A DNA stretch of 64,000 nt, from assembly GCF_000371805.1 (NCBI RefSeq), contig NZ_AQUK01000001.1:694268-758267 (forward strand). Direction: 5' to 3'. Every line of letters begins with the position of its first letter. The first letter of the stretch is position 1. Below are positions 35,611 through 45,747 of the stretch, one piece after another. The translations under genes were made by a program, and so were the position numbers. Source of the stretch: Methanocaldococcus villosus KIN24-T80. GTDB taxonomy: Archaea > AGJL01 > Methanococci > Methanococcales > Methanocaldococcaceae. The notes beneath the pieces are model-generated. The model did not search any database. It was not told the DNA's origin and saw only the letters and a list, made by a program, of their open reading frames with translations.

Positions 35611-38001
35611 TTTATTTTCTATTTTATCTTTTAACTCCTTAACTTTATTAGCATATCTTTTATTGTATATTAATGCTATCCTTTCTACAGCATCTAAGAT
35701 ATTTAATAACTGCTCTAAATAATAGTGTATATCTCCTGCATAAGTCAATATCTTATAATTCTCATAAAGATATTTTGCTATTTGTCCAGGGGTTTTTCCT
35801 AAAGATCTGAGATTAATCAATTCTTCAATTATCTTCTCTTCAGGGTTGTGCTCAAACTCTATAATAATCATAGTTAGAATATCTTTTAGCTTTTTATCTT
35901 CTACCTTCTTTAAAGCTTCTTTTATTACTTCTAAAGCATCAAAGAATCTTGATGGAACATTTATCTTTAAAATCTTTGACAAGCTTTTTTGTAAATTTTG
36001 TGACAAATAAACATTTTCAAAAGGATAAATCTCTTTAATTAATTTTATTAGCTCTTTTTCCTTTTTAATAGCTTCTTTTATTTTTTCAGCAACTTTTGGA
36101 TATAAAAAGGAGATAGCTACAGCTCTACCATATTTTGTTAATTTAACTTCTTTTCCTTCTAAATTTATCATTCCATAACTTTTTAAGTTATTTAATATTG
36201 CATTTAAATGATGGGATCTTCCTAAATATGGAACTCTATCAATATCATAAATATTGTTAACCCCTGCTGATACTGTAGCTAATATTTGTTCTTCTTCCTC
36301 ATCTTCACTGTATTCTACATCTATTTTTTCTGGTTCTGCATTTAATAGTTTAACAGCTACTTCATCTTCAGTTTCTTGCATTTTAGCATGGTATTTTTTT
36401 CCTATCTCAACTAACAAATAAACCTTTCCAAGTTCATGCATCCCTTTTCTTCCAGCTCTTCCACACATCTGCTGAAAATCTGAAGGAGATAGCCAATCTC
36501 CACCCATAGCTAAGCTTTCAAGGATTACTGTTGATGCAGGAAAATCTACTCCAGCAGATAAAGCTGCTGTTGTAACTACACACTGTATCTTTTGATTTAA
36601 AAAATCTTCTTCTACTCTTCTTCTTCTAAAATAATCCATACCTCCATGATAAAATTCAGCTTTTATTCCTTTAGCTTTTAAAGATCTTGCAATGTATTCA
36701 GCTCTTTTTCTTGAGAATGTAAAAATTAAACTTTGCCCTCTATAACCATATTTTGAAATATTATTCCATTCTCTCTTAACTATTTCCCTAATTATTGATA
36801 ATTTATGGAATTCATTTTTACAGAAAATAATATGCCTCTCTAGTGGGACAGGTCTTTTATTATATAAAACTAAATTAGCATTCAACCTTTTTGCAAGCTC
36901 TTTTGGGTTACCTATTGTTGCTGATAAGTAGATCATTTGAGCATTAAATAAATATCTCAACCTACCAATTAACCCATCTAATCTTGCCCCCCTCTCAGGC
37001 ATGTTTAGACTGTGTATTTCATCAACAACAACTGTTCCTACATCTTTTAACTTATTTGTTCTTATAAGATAATCAATTCCTTCATAAGTCCCCACAATTA
37101 TATCAGCATTGATATCTCTATCCACATCCAATTTCTTACCAATTCTTCCAAATCCCACTCTTAATGATACTTTAAAATTGTATTTTTCTTTAAATTCAAA
37201 ATATTTTTGATTTGCTAATGCTATTAAAGGAGTTAAATATATCATTTTCCCTTTTCCTTCTAATAAATTTTTTATCCCTGCAATCTCACCAATAAGGGTT
37301 TTCCCTGAAGATGTTGCAGATACTATTAATAGATCTTTCCCTTCTAACAATCCAGCTTTTATAGCAAGAGTTTGCACTGGTAGTAGAGTATTGTATCTTT
37401 CTTTTAAAATTTTTTTAAGTTTTTCAGGAATATTTAAATCATCTATTTTATAACACTCAATATCTTCTTCAGAACTTTCAATAATATCATATCTTGTAAG
37501 TTCAGGATGATTTAGAGGGTTCTTTATCCTTAAAAGAGATAACACTTTATCCACATCTTTAAATTTTTTTAAAAACTTCTCTATCAATTCTTCACTAACT
37601 TTAATTTCCTCTTTAACCTCTTTTATAGCACATTCTAAACAAATATATATATTACCATATTTACATTTATTGTTTTTTATTAATTTTTTATAAACATTTT
37701 TTATTAAACATAGGGGGCAGAGGTTGATGTAATCAAACTTTAAATGATAGCTCTTTAATAGCTCTTCTAAACTTTTATCTTTAACAATTGCTATTTTTTC
37801 CTTCTTTAATAATTCTAAAACCTTTGAAGGCTGTATTAACTTATCTCCTAATCTGCATCTATAAAGCTTATACCTATCCCCAACTTTTTTATAATTAGCA
37901 AATATTTTATTGCTATTTCTCACTTCTACACCTTCATCAATATTCTCAACTTTTACAATCTCTATCTCATCTTTCTTTTTTATTTTCCTAATTATCAACA
38001 T
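35599..38001 (-). CDS. Ski2-like DEAD/H helicase with N-terminal zinc cluster
   Basis: An 800-residue archaeal superfamily 2 helicase. The N-terminal part has a four-cysteine cluster (LCPLC and YICLEC, about 93-125). Then come VSATSSGKTLIGE (Walker A), TPLIALANQKY, VVVDEIHSL (DEIH), LSATIGNP, and lobe 2 with FTFSRKRAEYIA, TTAALSAGVDFPA and QMCGRAGRKG, followed by a winged helix. It resembles Hel308/Ski2 relatives such as MJ1401 and probably acts in RNA or DNA remodelling. ATG 38001 has GGTGATTT; an in-frame start four codons upstream does not. Confidence 0.85.
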   Translation of the reverse strand: MLIIRKIKKKDEIEIVKVENIDEGVEVRNSNKIFANYKKVGDRYKLYRCRLGDKLIQPSKVLELLKKEKIAIVKDKSLEELLKSYHLKFDYINLCPLCLIKNVYKKLIKNNKCKYGNIYICLECAIKEVKEEIKVSEELIEKFLKKFKDVDKVLSLLRIKNPLNHPELTRYDIIESSEEDIECYKIDDLNIPEKLKKILKERYNTLLPVQTLAIKAGLLEGKDLLIVSATSSGKTLIGEIAGIKNLLEGKGKMIYLTPLIALANQKYFEFKEKYNFKVSLRVGFGRIGKKLDVDRDINADIIVGTYEGIDYLIRTNKLKDVGTVVVDEIHSLNMPERGARLDGLIGRLRYLFNAQMIYLSATIGNPKELAKRLNANLVLYNKRPVPLERHIIFCKNEFHKLSIIREIVKREWNNISKYGYRGQSLIFTFSRKRAEYIARSLKAKGIKAEFYHGGMDYFRRRRVEEDFLNQKIQCVVTTAALSAGVDFPASTVILESLAMGGDWLSPSDFQQMCGRAGRKGMHELGKVYLLVEIGKKYHAKMQETEDEVAVKLLNAEPEKIDVEYSEDEEEEQILATVSAGVNNIYDIDRVPYLGRSHHLNAILNNLKSYGMINLEGKEVKLTKYGRAVAISFLYPKVAEKIKEAIKKEKELIKLIKEIYPFENVYLSQNLQKSLSKILKINVPSRFFDALEVIKEALKKVEDKKLKDILTMIIIEFEHNPEEKIIEELINLRSLGKTPGQIAKYLYENYKILTYAGDIHYYLEQLLNILDAVERIALIYNKRYANKVKELKDKIENKSVS

Positions 38002-38068
38002 AAAAATCACCAAATTTTTATATTATTAACTTATACAATATAATCTAAAAAACATGTTTGGGATAATA

Positions 38069-38254
38069 ATGATACTTTCAAAAAGAGCCCAATTATCCTT
38101 AGAATTTTCTTTATTACTTACAGTTGTTATACTTTCAGCAATAATTGTTGGGTATTATTTAATTACATCAGCTATACATGTTAAAGACACAAATATTGAT
38201 CTTATCAATAAAACTTCAAGAATTATAGAGTCTTATCTTAGTAAGGTGAGTTAA
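38069..38254 (+). CDS. Class III signal peptide (pilin-like) protein, 61 aa
   Basis: A short secreted or pilus-type protein starting MILSKRAQLSLEFSLLLTVV. QLSLEFSLL is the archaeal class III signal (QXSXEXXXL) cut by EppA-type peptidase just before the glutamine, with the following hydrophobic helix forming the pilin core. GGGAT precedes ATG 38069. It lies directly before the UPF0200 gene with no gap. Probably a minor pilin or pilin-like protein. Confidence 0.85.
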   Translation: MILSKRAQLSLEFSLLLTVVILSAIIVGYYLITSAIHVKDTNIDLINKTSRIIESYLSKVS

Positions 38255-38842
38255 ATGCTTTTAATTGGAGTCACAGGTATGCCTGGAGCAGGGAAAAATG
38301 CTGTTTATAATATTGCTGAAGAGCTAGATATACCTATTGTTTCTATGGGGGATGTTGTAAGGTATGAAACAAAAAAGAGATCTTTGCCATTAACTCCTGA
38401 GAATGTAGGTAATATAGCCATTAAACTGAGGGAAGAATTTGGAAATGAGGCAATAGCAGTAGTAACTTTAAAGTATATTGAAGAGCATTTTAAAGATAAA
38501 GAAATTATTATTATAGAAGGAATAAGAAGTTTGTATGAGGTTAATTATTTTAGAAAACACTACCCACTAGTTTTAATAGCTATTCACTCCTCACCAATAA
38601 CAAGATTTGAGAGATTAAAAAGAAGAGGAAGGGAGGATGACCCTAATACTTGGGATGTATTTGTAGAGAGAGATTTGAGAGAACTTAAGTTTGGGATAGG
38701 TGAGGCTATAGCTATAGCAGATTTTATGGTTGTTAATGAAGATGGTTATGAAGAGTATCTTAATAATCTTAAAGAAGTTATTTTAAAAATAGTAAAAAAT
38801 AAAGATAAGTTTATGGAATATAATTTTATTTACAAAAAATAA
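38255..38842 (+). CDS. UPF0200 P-loop nucleotide kinase-like protein
   Basis: A 195-residue protein of the archaeal UPF0200 family, related to small-molecule kinases. Walker A reads [13 protein letters not shown] (about 5-17) with asparagine instead of the usual Ser/Thr after the lysine. [15 protein letters not shown] corresponds to the Walker B region and [11 protein letters not shown] to a lid. MJ1399 is the likely orthologue. Substrate unknown; adenylate- or dephospho-CoA-kinase-like activity has been suggested for the fold. Confidence 0.82.
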   Translation: MLLIGVTGMPGAGKNAVYNIAEELDIPIVSMGDVVRYETKKRSLPLTPENVGNIAIKLREEFGNEAIAVVTLKYIEEHFKDKEIIIIEGIRSLYEVNYFRKHYPLVLIAIHSSPITRFERLKRRGREDDPNTWDVFVERDLRELKFGIGEAIAIADFMVVNEDGYEEYLNNLKEVILKIVKNKDKFMEYNFIYKK

Positions 38843-38844
38843 AT

Positions 38845-39345
38845 TTAATAACTCTTTTCATTAGCCAACCTCTTTTTTAGATAATTCATCAAACCTCCAG
38901 CTTCTAATATTTCCATCATAAAGTCAGGTAGTTTATTCCCATATAACACTTCTCCTGTTGTTACATTCCTTATTACTCCAGATTTTAAATCAACTTCTAA
39001 AATATCACCTTCATTTATTTTATCCACATCTTTACATTCTATCAATGGCAATCCTAAATTAATAGCGTTCCTATAAAATATCCTTGCAAAACTCTTAGCT
39101 ATAATACAGCTAATCCCTGCACCCTTTAATCCAAGAGGAGCATGCTCTCTTGATGAGCCACATCCAAAGTTCTTACCAGCAACTATAATATCTCCCTTTT
39201 TAACCTTTTTAGGAAAATCTTCATCAATACCAGTCATGACATACTTTGCCAATTCTTCAGGTTCAGTATAAACTAAATATCTTGCAGGCATTATGGCATC
39301 AGTATCAACATTGTCACCAAATTTCCAAACTCTTCCTCTAATCAT
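38845..39345 (-). CDS. leuD: 3-isopropylmalate dehydratase small subunit (LeuD type)
   Basis: Small swivelling subunit of an aconitase-family hydro-lyase. The 166 residues include VDTDAIMPARYLVYTEPEEL and the conserved NFGCGSSREHAP loop. The specificity loop after ARYL reads VY, which in methanococci distinguishes isopropylmalate/citramalate isomerase from homoaconitase (YLRT), so leucine/isoleucine synthesis is favoured. The large subunit is elsewhere. ATG 39345 with GAGGGAT lies directly after thrC. CimA at 49234 supplies the citramalate substrate. Confidence 0.85.
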   Translation of the reverse strand: MIRGRVWKFGDNVDTDAIMPARYLVYTEPEELAKYVMTGIDEDFPKKVKKGDIIVAGKNFGCGSSREHAPLGLKGAGISCIIAKSFARIFYRNAINLGLPLIECKDVDKINEGDILEVDLKSGVIRNVTTGEVLYGNKLPDFMMEILEAGGLMNYLKKRLANEKSY

Positions 39346-39346
39346 C

Positions 39347-40564
39347 CTATCCCTCCATAAGAAGTGATTTAATTTTCTCTAAGTCAGCCTCAACTTTAAT
39401 TGGTTCCTCACTCTCTCTTATAGCTATATCAGGATCTTTCAGACCATGTCCTGTTGTAATACATACAATTCTTTCATCTCTATCTATAACTCCTTCTTCT
39501 AATAACTTTTTTAACCCTGCTATAGAAGATGCTGATGCAGGTTCAACAAATATTCCCTCTTTTCTAGCTAATAACTTTTGAGCCTCTATAATTTCTCTAT
39601 CAGAAACAGCTTCAGCATATCCATTAGAATCATAAATGGCTTTTAAAGCTTTTTTTGCATTTACAGGATTGCCTATCCTAATGGCAGTTGCTACAGTCTC
39701 AGGATTTTTATAAGGTTCTATTTCAAGCTTTTTCTTTTTAAATGCTTCTACTATTGGTTTAGCCCCTTCTGCCTGAATTCCTGTCATCTTTGGTAGCTCA
39801 TCTATTAATCCTGTAATATAAAATTCTTTAAAACCTTTCCATATAGCAGATATATTTCCTGCATTTCCTACAGGAACAATAACCCTATCAGGAACATTAT
39901 AATTTAGCCTTTCACAGATCTCAAATGCTATTGTCTTTTGCCCTTCCAGTCTAAATGGATTAACAGAATTTAATAAATATATTAATCTTTCGTCAGCTAA
40001 CTTTTTGACAATCTCTAAAGCATCATCAAAATTACCTCTTATTTGTATAACTTTAGCTCCATAAAACATTGCCTGTGCTAACTTTCCAAGAGCCACTTTA
40101 CCCTCAGGTAGGAGGACTATGCATTTCATATTAGCCTTAGCTGAATATGCTGCTAGTGATGCTGATGTATTTCCTGTAGATGCACACCCAACAGATTTTA
40201 TATTCAATTCATTAGCTACTGAAACACCAACTGTCATTCCTCTATCTTTAAAACTACCTGTAGGGTTAGCTCCTTCATTTTTAACATATAATTCTTTCAC
40301 ATTTAGCTCCTTTTCTAAGTTTTTACATCTGTATAATGGAGTATTTCCCTCCTGTAATGAGATTATTTTGCTCATATCTTCTATTGGAAGAAATTCAATA
40401 TATCTCCAAACTCCAGGCTCTCTTTTTTTAAAAGTTTCTTTTGAAATCTTCTCTTTTATCTCTTCATAGTCATAAACAACCTCTAATAACCCCCCACATT
40501 CACATGTATAAACAATATCTTCTTTTTTATATGTTTTTCCACATTCTATACATCTTTGTAGCAT
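39347..40564 (-). CDS. thrC: Threonine synthase
   Basis: Converts O-phosphohomoserine to threonine with PLP. The 405 residues start with a zinc-ribbon-like segment (RCIECGKTY and YTCECGG), then EGNTPLYRCKNL, the PLP lysine in NPTGSFKDRGMTVGVS (about 101-116), VGNAGNIS (phosphate loop) and CITTGHGLKDPD. It matches MJ1465. ATG 40564 has AGGTGAA. One base separates it from leuD, so they are cotranscribed; divergent from the antiporter. Confidence 0.93.
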   Translation of the reverse strand: MLQRCIECGKTYKKEDIVYTCECGGLLEVVYDYEEIKEKISKETFKKREPGVWRYIEFLPIEDMSKIISLQEGNTPLYRCKNLEKELNVKELYVKNEGANPTGSFKDRGMTVGVSVANELNIKSVGCASTGNTSASLAAYSAKANMKCIVLLPEGKVALGKLAQAMFYGAKVIQIRGNFDDALEIVKKLADERLIYLLNSVNPFRLEGQKTIAFEICERLNYNVPDRVIVPVGNAGNISAIWKGFKEFYITGLIDELPKMTGIQAEGAKPIVEAFKKKKLEIEPYKNPETVATAIRIGNPVNAKKALKAIYDSNGYAEAVSDREIIEAQKLLARKEGIFVEPASASSIAGLKKLLEEGVIDRDERIVCITTGHGLKDPDIAIRESEEPIKVEADLEKIKSLLMEG

Positions 40565-40635
40565 AAATATTCACCTAAAGATTTATATATTAGCAGAATA
40601 GAAGTTTTTAAGATTAAAATAGTTTTTGGTGAAAT

Positions 40636-41778
40636 ATGGATTTCTATTATATATTTTTTATAGTATTGTCAATCATATTTATAATCCCAAATCTGCTGAA
40701 AAGGTTTAACATACCTGCCATAACATCAATAATGATAGCTGGTATGATAATTGGAGATTATGGGTTAAAAATTATAGAGGTTAATGAGACCCTTAAAGTT
40801 TTATCAGAACTTGGGGCAATAATGTTAATGTTTTTAGCAGGTTTAGAGGTTGATAATGAAACATTAAAGAAGGAGTTTAAAAACTCATTATTTTTAACTT
40901 TATTATCCATCCTCATTCCAGGTATTGGAGGATATTATATAGGAAATTTAATTGGACTAAACTTTTCAGGTTCTTTATTAATGGCTGTTATTTTTGCTTC
41001 TCATTCAGTAGCTATTGTTTATGCTGTTTTAAATGAGCTAAATTTAACAAATAACAGATTAGGGATAATCATATTAAGCTCAACAATAATTATAGATTTA
41101 ATAACACTCCTCCTACTTTCTGTTATTATAAAAATAAACAATGGAGATGGAAATCTTTTAATATTTTTCCTAAAAATTTTTGTATACATATCTATTCTGC
41201 TAATCTCTATTCCTATCATTTCAAAGTATATTTTAAATATTTTTGAGAAGCTTCATGCTCAGAGAATTCACTATGTTCTATTTATTATATTTATTGTAAT
41301 TATTATAGGAGAGTATCTAAATATCCACCCAATAGTGGGAGCATTTATATGTGGAGTTGCTGTCAGTGAGGCTTTAACTAAGAAAGAATGTGATGAGATC
41401 TTAAATAAAAATCTAAATGCTATTGGTTATGGGTTCTTCATACCTATATTTTTCTTAGTTCTCGGGATGGAAACTAATTTTTGGGTGATTTTTAATTTGC
41501 AAAATTTAAAGCAAATCTTACTAATATTATCATCAGCTGTGTTGTTAAAGGTAGTTTCATCTTACATTCCATTAAAACTTTTAAGATTCAATAATAAAGA
41601 ATGTCTTTTTGGAAGCCTTTTAACAGTTCCAAAGATATCAGCATCTTTAGTGGCAGCTACAATAGGAAAAGAAATGGGGATAATTGATAATAGTATTTTT
41701 GTTGCTATAATAGCAATGTCTGTGATAACCTCTACATTAGTACCAATAATTGCAAAAAACCTAAAATCTTCTTGGTGA
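40636..41778 (+). CDS. CPA2 family Na+/H+ antiporter
   Basis: A 380-residue membrane protein with about twelve helices. It has the KefB/NapA-like start NLLKRFNIPAITSIMIAGMIIG, the LGAIMLMFLAGLEVD segment and FASHSVAIVYAVL in the ion-binding crossing region. The usual paired Asp is replaced by an Asp in STIIIDLITLLLL, as in NapA-like archaeal members. It probably regulates cytosolic Na+ or pH, important for sodium-driven methanogenesis. ATG 40636 has GGTGAA. Confidence 0.85.
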   Translation: MDFYYIFFIVLSIIFIIPNLLKRFNIPAITSIMIAGMIIGDYGLKIIEVNETLKVLSELGAIMLMFLAGLEVDNETLKKEFKNSLFLTLLSILIPGIGGYYIGNLIGLNFSGSLLMAVIFASHSVAIVYAVLNELNLTNNRLGIIILSSTIIIDLITLLLLSVIIKINNGDGNLLIFFLKIFVYISILLISIPIISKYILNIFEKLHAQRIHYVLFIIFIVIIIGEYLNIHPIVGAFICGVAVSEALTKKECDEILNKNLNAIGYGFFIPIFFLVLGMETNFWVIFNLQNLKQILLILSSAVLLKVVSSYIPLKLLRFNNKECLFGSLLTVPKISASLVAATIGKEMGIIDNSIFVAIIAMSVITSTLVPIIAKNLKSSW

Positions 41779-41784
41779 AAATTG

Positions 41785-42504
41785 ATGAAAAGAATTTTAG
41801 AATTACTAGTGGTTTTAGCTATAATAATAACAGCTACAGCTGTAGCTTATAAATTTATAAATAATAATAAAGATTATGAATTTTCTGGAGATGAGATGTA
41901 TAAATGTACATGGATAGCAGATAAGATATTGAATAAAGGTTTTCCTTTAAAAGCTCATATTTATGGCTATTGGGTATATGATAAAAAATTATTTAATGAT
42001 ACGGTGGAAGTGTATTATGCTAGAGGCGGGATATTATATGCCATATACAATAATGACACAGTAACTATTGGGGGTAGATTAGCATATAAAGAGGATATTG
42101 CTGCTGAAAAAATAGAGTTGATCCCTATTGGAAAATATATAGTTGTAATTGACATAAATCCTTTAGAGGGGAAAGATTTTAGAGATATTTATGAAAGAGT
42201 TTTAAAAAATATTTCTTTTAATTATATTAAAGCATACATAGTAGGAAAAATAGCTGCAGACACAGAAACTTTTAAACCCACAGAAAGAATTAAGCTAGAT
42301 AACATATTATTTGTTGATGAAATAAAAGGGTTAGATGTTTTTTATATAGAGAATGGTTTAATATTATCTGGAAAAATTAATTTAGATAAGTTAAAGGAGT
42401 TAGATAATTATATAAAGGTTAATAAGACATCAACATCAAAATTAAAGCTATATATTGTAACTAATGATAAAGTCAGTGGCTATAAAGTAATATCTTTAAG
42501 TTGA
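41785..42504 (+). CDS. Membrane-anchored uncharacterised protein, 239 aa
   Basis: One N-terminal helix (ILELLVVLAIIITATAVAYKF) anchors an otherwise soluble, probably extracytoplasmic domain with alternating strands. GGTGAAAA precedes ATG 41785. It stands three bases after the antiporter stop and four before the Wzy-like gene, so it belongs to the same transcript. Family not recognised. Confidence 0.75.
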   Translation: MKRILELLVVLAIIITATAVAYKFINNNKDYEFSGDEMYKCTWIADKILNKGFPLKAHIYGYWVYDKKLFNDTVEVYYARGGILYAIYNNDTVTIGGRLAYKEDIAAEKIELIPIGKYIVVIDINPLEGKDFRDIYERVLKNISFNYIKAYIVGKIAADTETFKPTERIKLDNILFVDEIKGLDVFYIENGLILSGKINLDKLKELDNYIKVNKTSTSKLKLYIVTNDKVSGYKVISLS

Positions 42505-42508
42505 TAGT

Positions 42509-43588
42509 ATGATTGAATTACATCATTTATTTATTTTTTTAATAGCCATCTATATAATTTTTTCAGATGTTAGTGTTAATGCTGCAATAATTTTTTTAAT
42601 TTCTGGGATAGTATTTTACATATCTTTTATAGTTGGAAAGGATCTGTTTAAATTAGATGTTGGTAAATTTGTTGGATCAAATTATATAGATAGAGGTTTT
42701 GGGTATTTACTATTAATAATTGGATTTGTATCAGTAGTGATTGATCTTATCTTATCAGGCTCAATACCTCTTTTTGATCCTTTATCAAGAAGATTTTTAA
42801 ATGTTTATTTAACAACCTTATCTCATCTATTTATTGTTGGTTATGCAATAATTTTAGCTACTGAAAATATAGATAAGAAAAGAGCTATTATTTACACTAT
42901 AATCTTTTCTATTTTTATATCATTATTAGGCTACAGAACAAATGTTTTAGCCCTTCTTCTATCATCTTTTGCTGTTTTATATTATAAAGGAGAACTAAAA
43001 AAAAGGGAATTGTTGATATTTGGAATTATAATATTTTCTATACTTTTAACTTTATCAATATTGAGGCTTATGTTTCTAGGAGCTTTAGGAAATCCTATAC
43101 TTTCAAGAATTTCTCTCACTATGTCAATCTATGATATAATATATAACCATTATAATGACATGTTCTATGGATTTCTTCACTATGCAGCTATAATGTCCTA
43201 TTTTGGGCATAGTGTGGGGCCAAGGTATTTTATAGCAAAAACCTTGAATATTGAAGGAGTAACAATAACACCAACAGTTGTAGGAGCAATTATAGCAGAT
43301 TATGGAGTTTTAGCAATAATACCGTATTTTGGATTTTTAGGAATATTTTTAGGCTTTTTATATAAATTAGCTAAAAGATTAAGAGGGATATATTTAGGTA
43401 TCTTTGGAGTTTTATTTGCTTATACATTAATAAGTGTAGAAAGTGGAATATTAGATTTAGATGTTATTATCTATTATATATTTGGAATACTACTATGTTT
43501 AAGAACTATATTAAAGAGCTTAAGAAATAGTTGCTATAAAAAATACTTGGTGATTCTATGGAATTCTTTAACAGAGAAAAAGAAATAA
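42509..43588 (+). CDS. Oligosaccharide repeat unit polymerase-like membrane protein (Wzy-like)
   Basis: A 359-residue protein with about ten to twelve membrane helices and a large loop ([21 protein letters not shown] to [17 protein letters not shown]) typical of O-antigen/oligosaccharide polymerases. It likely polymerises or ligates surface glycan units. The last 20 residues overlap the following ATPase start by 31 bases and look like run-on sequence. A related protein is at 44641 on the other side of that ATPase. Confidence 0.72.
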   Translation: MIELHHLFIFLIAIYIIFSDVSVNAAIIFLISGIVFYISFIVGKDLFKLDVGKFVGSNYIDRGFGYLLLIIGFVSVVIDLILSGSIPLFDPLSRRFLNVYLTTLSHLFIVGYAIILATENIDKKRAIIYTIIFSIFISLLGYRTNVLALLLSSFAVLYYKGELKKRELLIFGIIIFSILLTLSILRLMFLGALGNPILSRISLTMSIYDIIYNHYNDMFYGFLHYAAIMSYFGHSVGPRYFIAKTLNIEGVTITPTVVGAIIADYGVLAIIPYFGFLGIFLGFLYKLAKRLRGIYLGIFGVLFAYTLISVESGILDLDVIIYYIFGILLCLRTILKSLRNSCYKKYLVILWNSLTEKKK

Positions 43589-44607
43589 ATGAGATTCTAT
43601 CAATTATTGAATTTGAGCCAAATTTTATTTATTTTCTTTACGGCCCTATAAACTCTGGTAAGACAGCTTTAATTAATGAGATAATTAATAATAGATTAGA
43701 TAAAGATAAATATGTAGTGTTTTACATAAATCTAAGAAGATACTTTATTTCTAAGTACAATGATTTTATTGAAGTTTTGTTTGAGGAATATAATGAAAAT
43801 AAAAAGCCAGTTGAAATAATAAAAGGTCTAATTAAAGATACTCCATTGTTATTTGGTATTCCAGTTCCAAAGAATACTTTGGAAGAGTTATTAAATAAAA
43901 AAACCACCAAAAATGTTTTTAGATATATAACTAACATACTATTAGAAATTAAAAAATCTGGAAAGATACCGATAATTATTTTAGATGAACTTCAGAAGAT
44001 AGGAGATTTAAAAATAAACGACTTCTTAATTTATGAGCTATTTAACTATTTTATCAGCTTAACAAAGCATAAACACCTATGCCATGTATTTTGTTTATCT
44101 TTTGATAGTTTATTCATTGAGAAAGTTTATAACGAGGCGATGCTTGAAGATAGGGCGGATTATATCTTAGTTGATGACTTTGATAAAGAGACAGCAATGA
44201 AGTTTATAGATTTTTTATCAGAGAATATTTTAAATAAAAAGCTTTCTAATGAAGAGAAAGAATTAATTTATAGCTATGTAGGAGGAAAACCTGTTCTAAT
44301 AATAAAAGTGATAAATAAAATGAGAACTGAGGAATTAGATGAAATTTTAAATTTTATGTTGAATGATACTAAGCAAAGGTTAAAATATTTATTAGAAGAC
44401 ATAAGGGAAGAAAATGAAGAGCTATATAAGGAAATAATAAAAGCTTTGAGTTTATTTAAAGAAAATCATGAGGTTGAAGATATAACAATAGATAAAAAAG
44501 TTAGAGAGTTTTTAGTTAAGAGAAATATTTTATTCTTAGATACAATAAAAGGGGTTATAAAACCACAGAGTTTTTTGATTTGGAATGCCATAAAAATATT
44601 GATTTAA
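43558..44607 (+). CDS. Archaeal ATPase (ATPase_2 family)
   Basis: A 349-residue P-loop ATPase of the archaea-specific family. It begins [17 protein letters not shown], has [14 protein letters not shown] (Walker A, about 26-39), [12 protein letters not shown] (Walker B, about 139-150), [11 protein letters not shown], and a C-terminal winged segment [19 protein letters not shown]. Function is unclear in general; members are often mobile and multicopy. RBS GGTGATT lies inside the end of the Wzy-like gene. Its C-terminus resembles the remnant at 27164. Confidence 0.85.
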   Translation: MEFFNREKEINEILSIIEFEPNFIYFLYGPINSGKTALINEIINNRLDKDKYVVFYINLRRYFISKYNDFIEVLFEEYNENKKPVEIIKGLIKDTPLLFGIPVPKNTLEELLNKKTTKNVFRYITNILLEIKKSGKIPIIILDELQKIGDLKINDFLIYELFNYFISLTKHKHLCHVFCLSFDSLFIEKVYNEAMLEDRADYILVDDFDKETAMKFIDFLSENILNKKLSNEEKELIYSYVGGKPVLIIKVINKMRTEELDEILNFMLNDTKQRLKYLLEDIREENEELYKEIIKALSLFKENHEVEDITIDKKVREFLVKRNILFLDTIKGVIKPQSFLIWNAIKILI

Positions 44608-44640
44608 ATTAATGAATGTAATATTGGGGGGTACTATAAT

Positions 44641-45747
44641 ATGTTTAAAAAAGCGTTTAAAATAGAACATCCAGTAAATATAATATTTATAGGGCATTTA
44701 ATAATTTTTCTATTAGCATTCCCCTATTATGATAAGTTAGGTTTTTCTATATTTAAAATAATTTTTATTATACTTTCAAATATTCTTACTTTTTCAATCC
44801 CATTTATATTAGATATAAAAGTAAAAATAAATAAAACAATATATTATATATCCTCTATATTATTAGCCTTTATATCATTTTATGGAGCTTTTGTTATTAC
44901 AAAATGTTTATTTTTATCAATATTGTATGTTATTTTCATTTTTATAGTTGTGGAGATATTTCTAAAATATTATTATAAAAAAATATTTAATATATTTCTA
45001 TTTGTAATTGGTGTGCTATCATTTCTATTGTTAGTTATTAAGTATAAAGCAATTCCATTATTAAATTATAATGTAAGAATGCTAATAAATTATGAACCAT
45101 TAAGAATAATATCTTTAGGAGCTTTAGCATATTCTGGAATAGAGAGTTGGAAATATTTTTTATTATCATTAGTTATTCTCTCATTAACTGGTTATAAAGT
45201 AGGGCCTGTAATATTATTTACCTCATATTTAATTTATAAAAAGTATCCTATAAAAAAAATAACTATCTTTGGTAGCATTTTAATATTACTGATATTAATA
45301 ATGAATAAAATTATTTTATCTACATCTGGCCAGTGTTGGAAGCTCAGCACAATTGAAGTTTTATGTTATAGAGCATATCTTGATCTTTATATATTTAAAA
45401 GTATAATAGAAAATCATATAACAACTTACGGTTCTATAATTTTAACTCCAGGAGGGGAAGAAAAAATAGGAGAATTATTATTTAGTTACAAACACAATTT
45501 TACAACAACAATGTTTGGTACTGTTTATATGGACTTTAATATTTTTTCACCAATTTTTTCAATTATATTTGGAATAATATCAAAGTTTTTATATGAGGGT
45601 GATTGGAAGTTATATTCTATCTATGCCTCTCTATTATTAATTTATTGTGAAATAGGAATAAACTATGGTTTTTTGGTAGTTATACTGTTACTCTTTTATA
45701 TAAACATATGTAAGGTGATAAAATATGAAATTTATAATAAAAACTGA
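44641..45747 (+). CDS. Second Wzy-like polytopic membrane protein
   Basis: A 368-residue protein with about ten helices. The central loop contains the polymerase-like RAYLDLYIFKSIIENH and FGTVYMDFNIFSPIFSIIFG. It resembles the protein at 42509 in layout, so the pair may be diverged copies now separated by the ATPase gene. GGGGGGT upstream serves as a binding site for ATG 44641. Likely acts on surface polysaccharide; the assignment rests on topology and loop pattern. Confidence 0.65.
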   Translation: MFKKAFKIEHPVNIIFIGHLIIFLLAFPYYDKLGFSIFKIIFIILSNILTFSIPFILDIKVKINKTIYYISSILLAFISFYGAFVITKCLFLSILYVIFIFIVVEIFLKYYYKKIFNIFLFVIGVLSFLLLVIKYKAIPLLNYNVRMLINYEPLRIISLGALAYSGIESWKYFLLSLVILSLTGYKVGPVILFTSYLIYKKYPIKKITIFGSILILLILIMNKIILSTSGQCWKLSTIEVLCYRAYLDLYIFKSIIENHITTYGSIILTPGGEEKIGELLFSYKHNFTTTMFGTVYMDFNIFSPIFSIIFGIISKFLYEGDWKLYSIYASLLLIYCEIGINYGFLVVILLLFYINICKVIKYEIYNKN

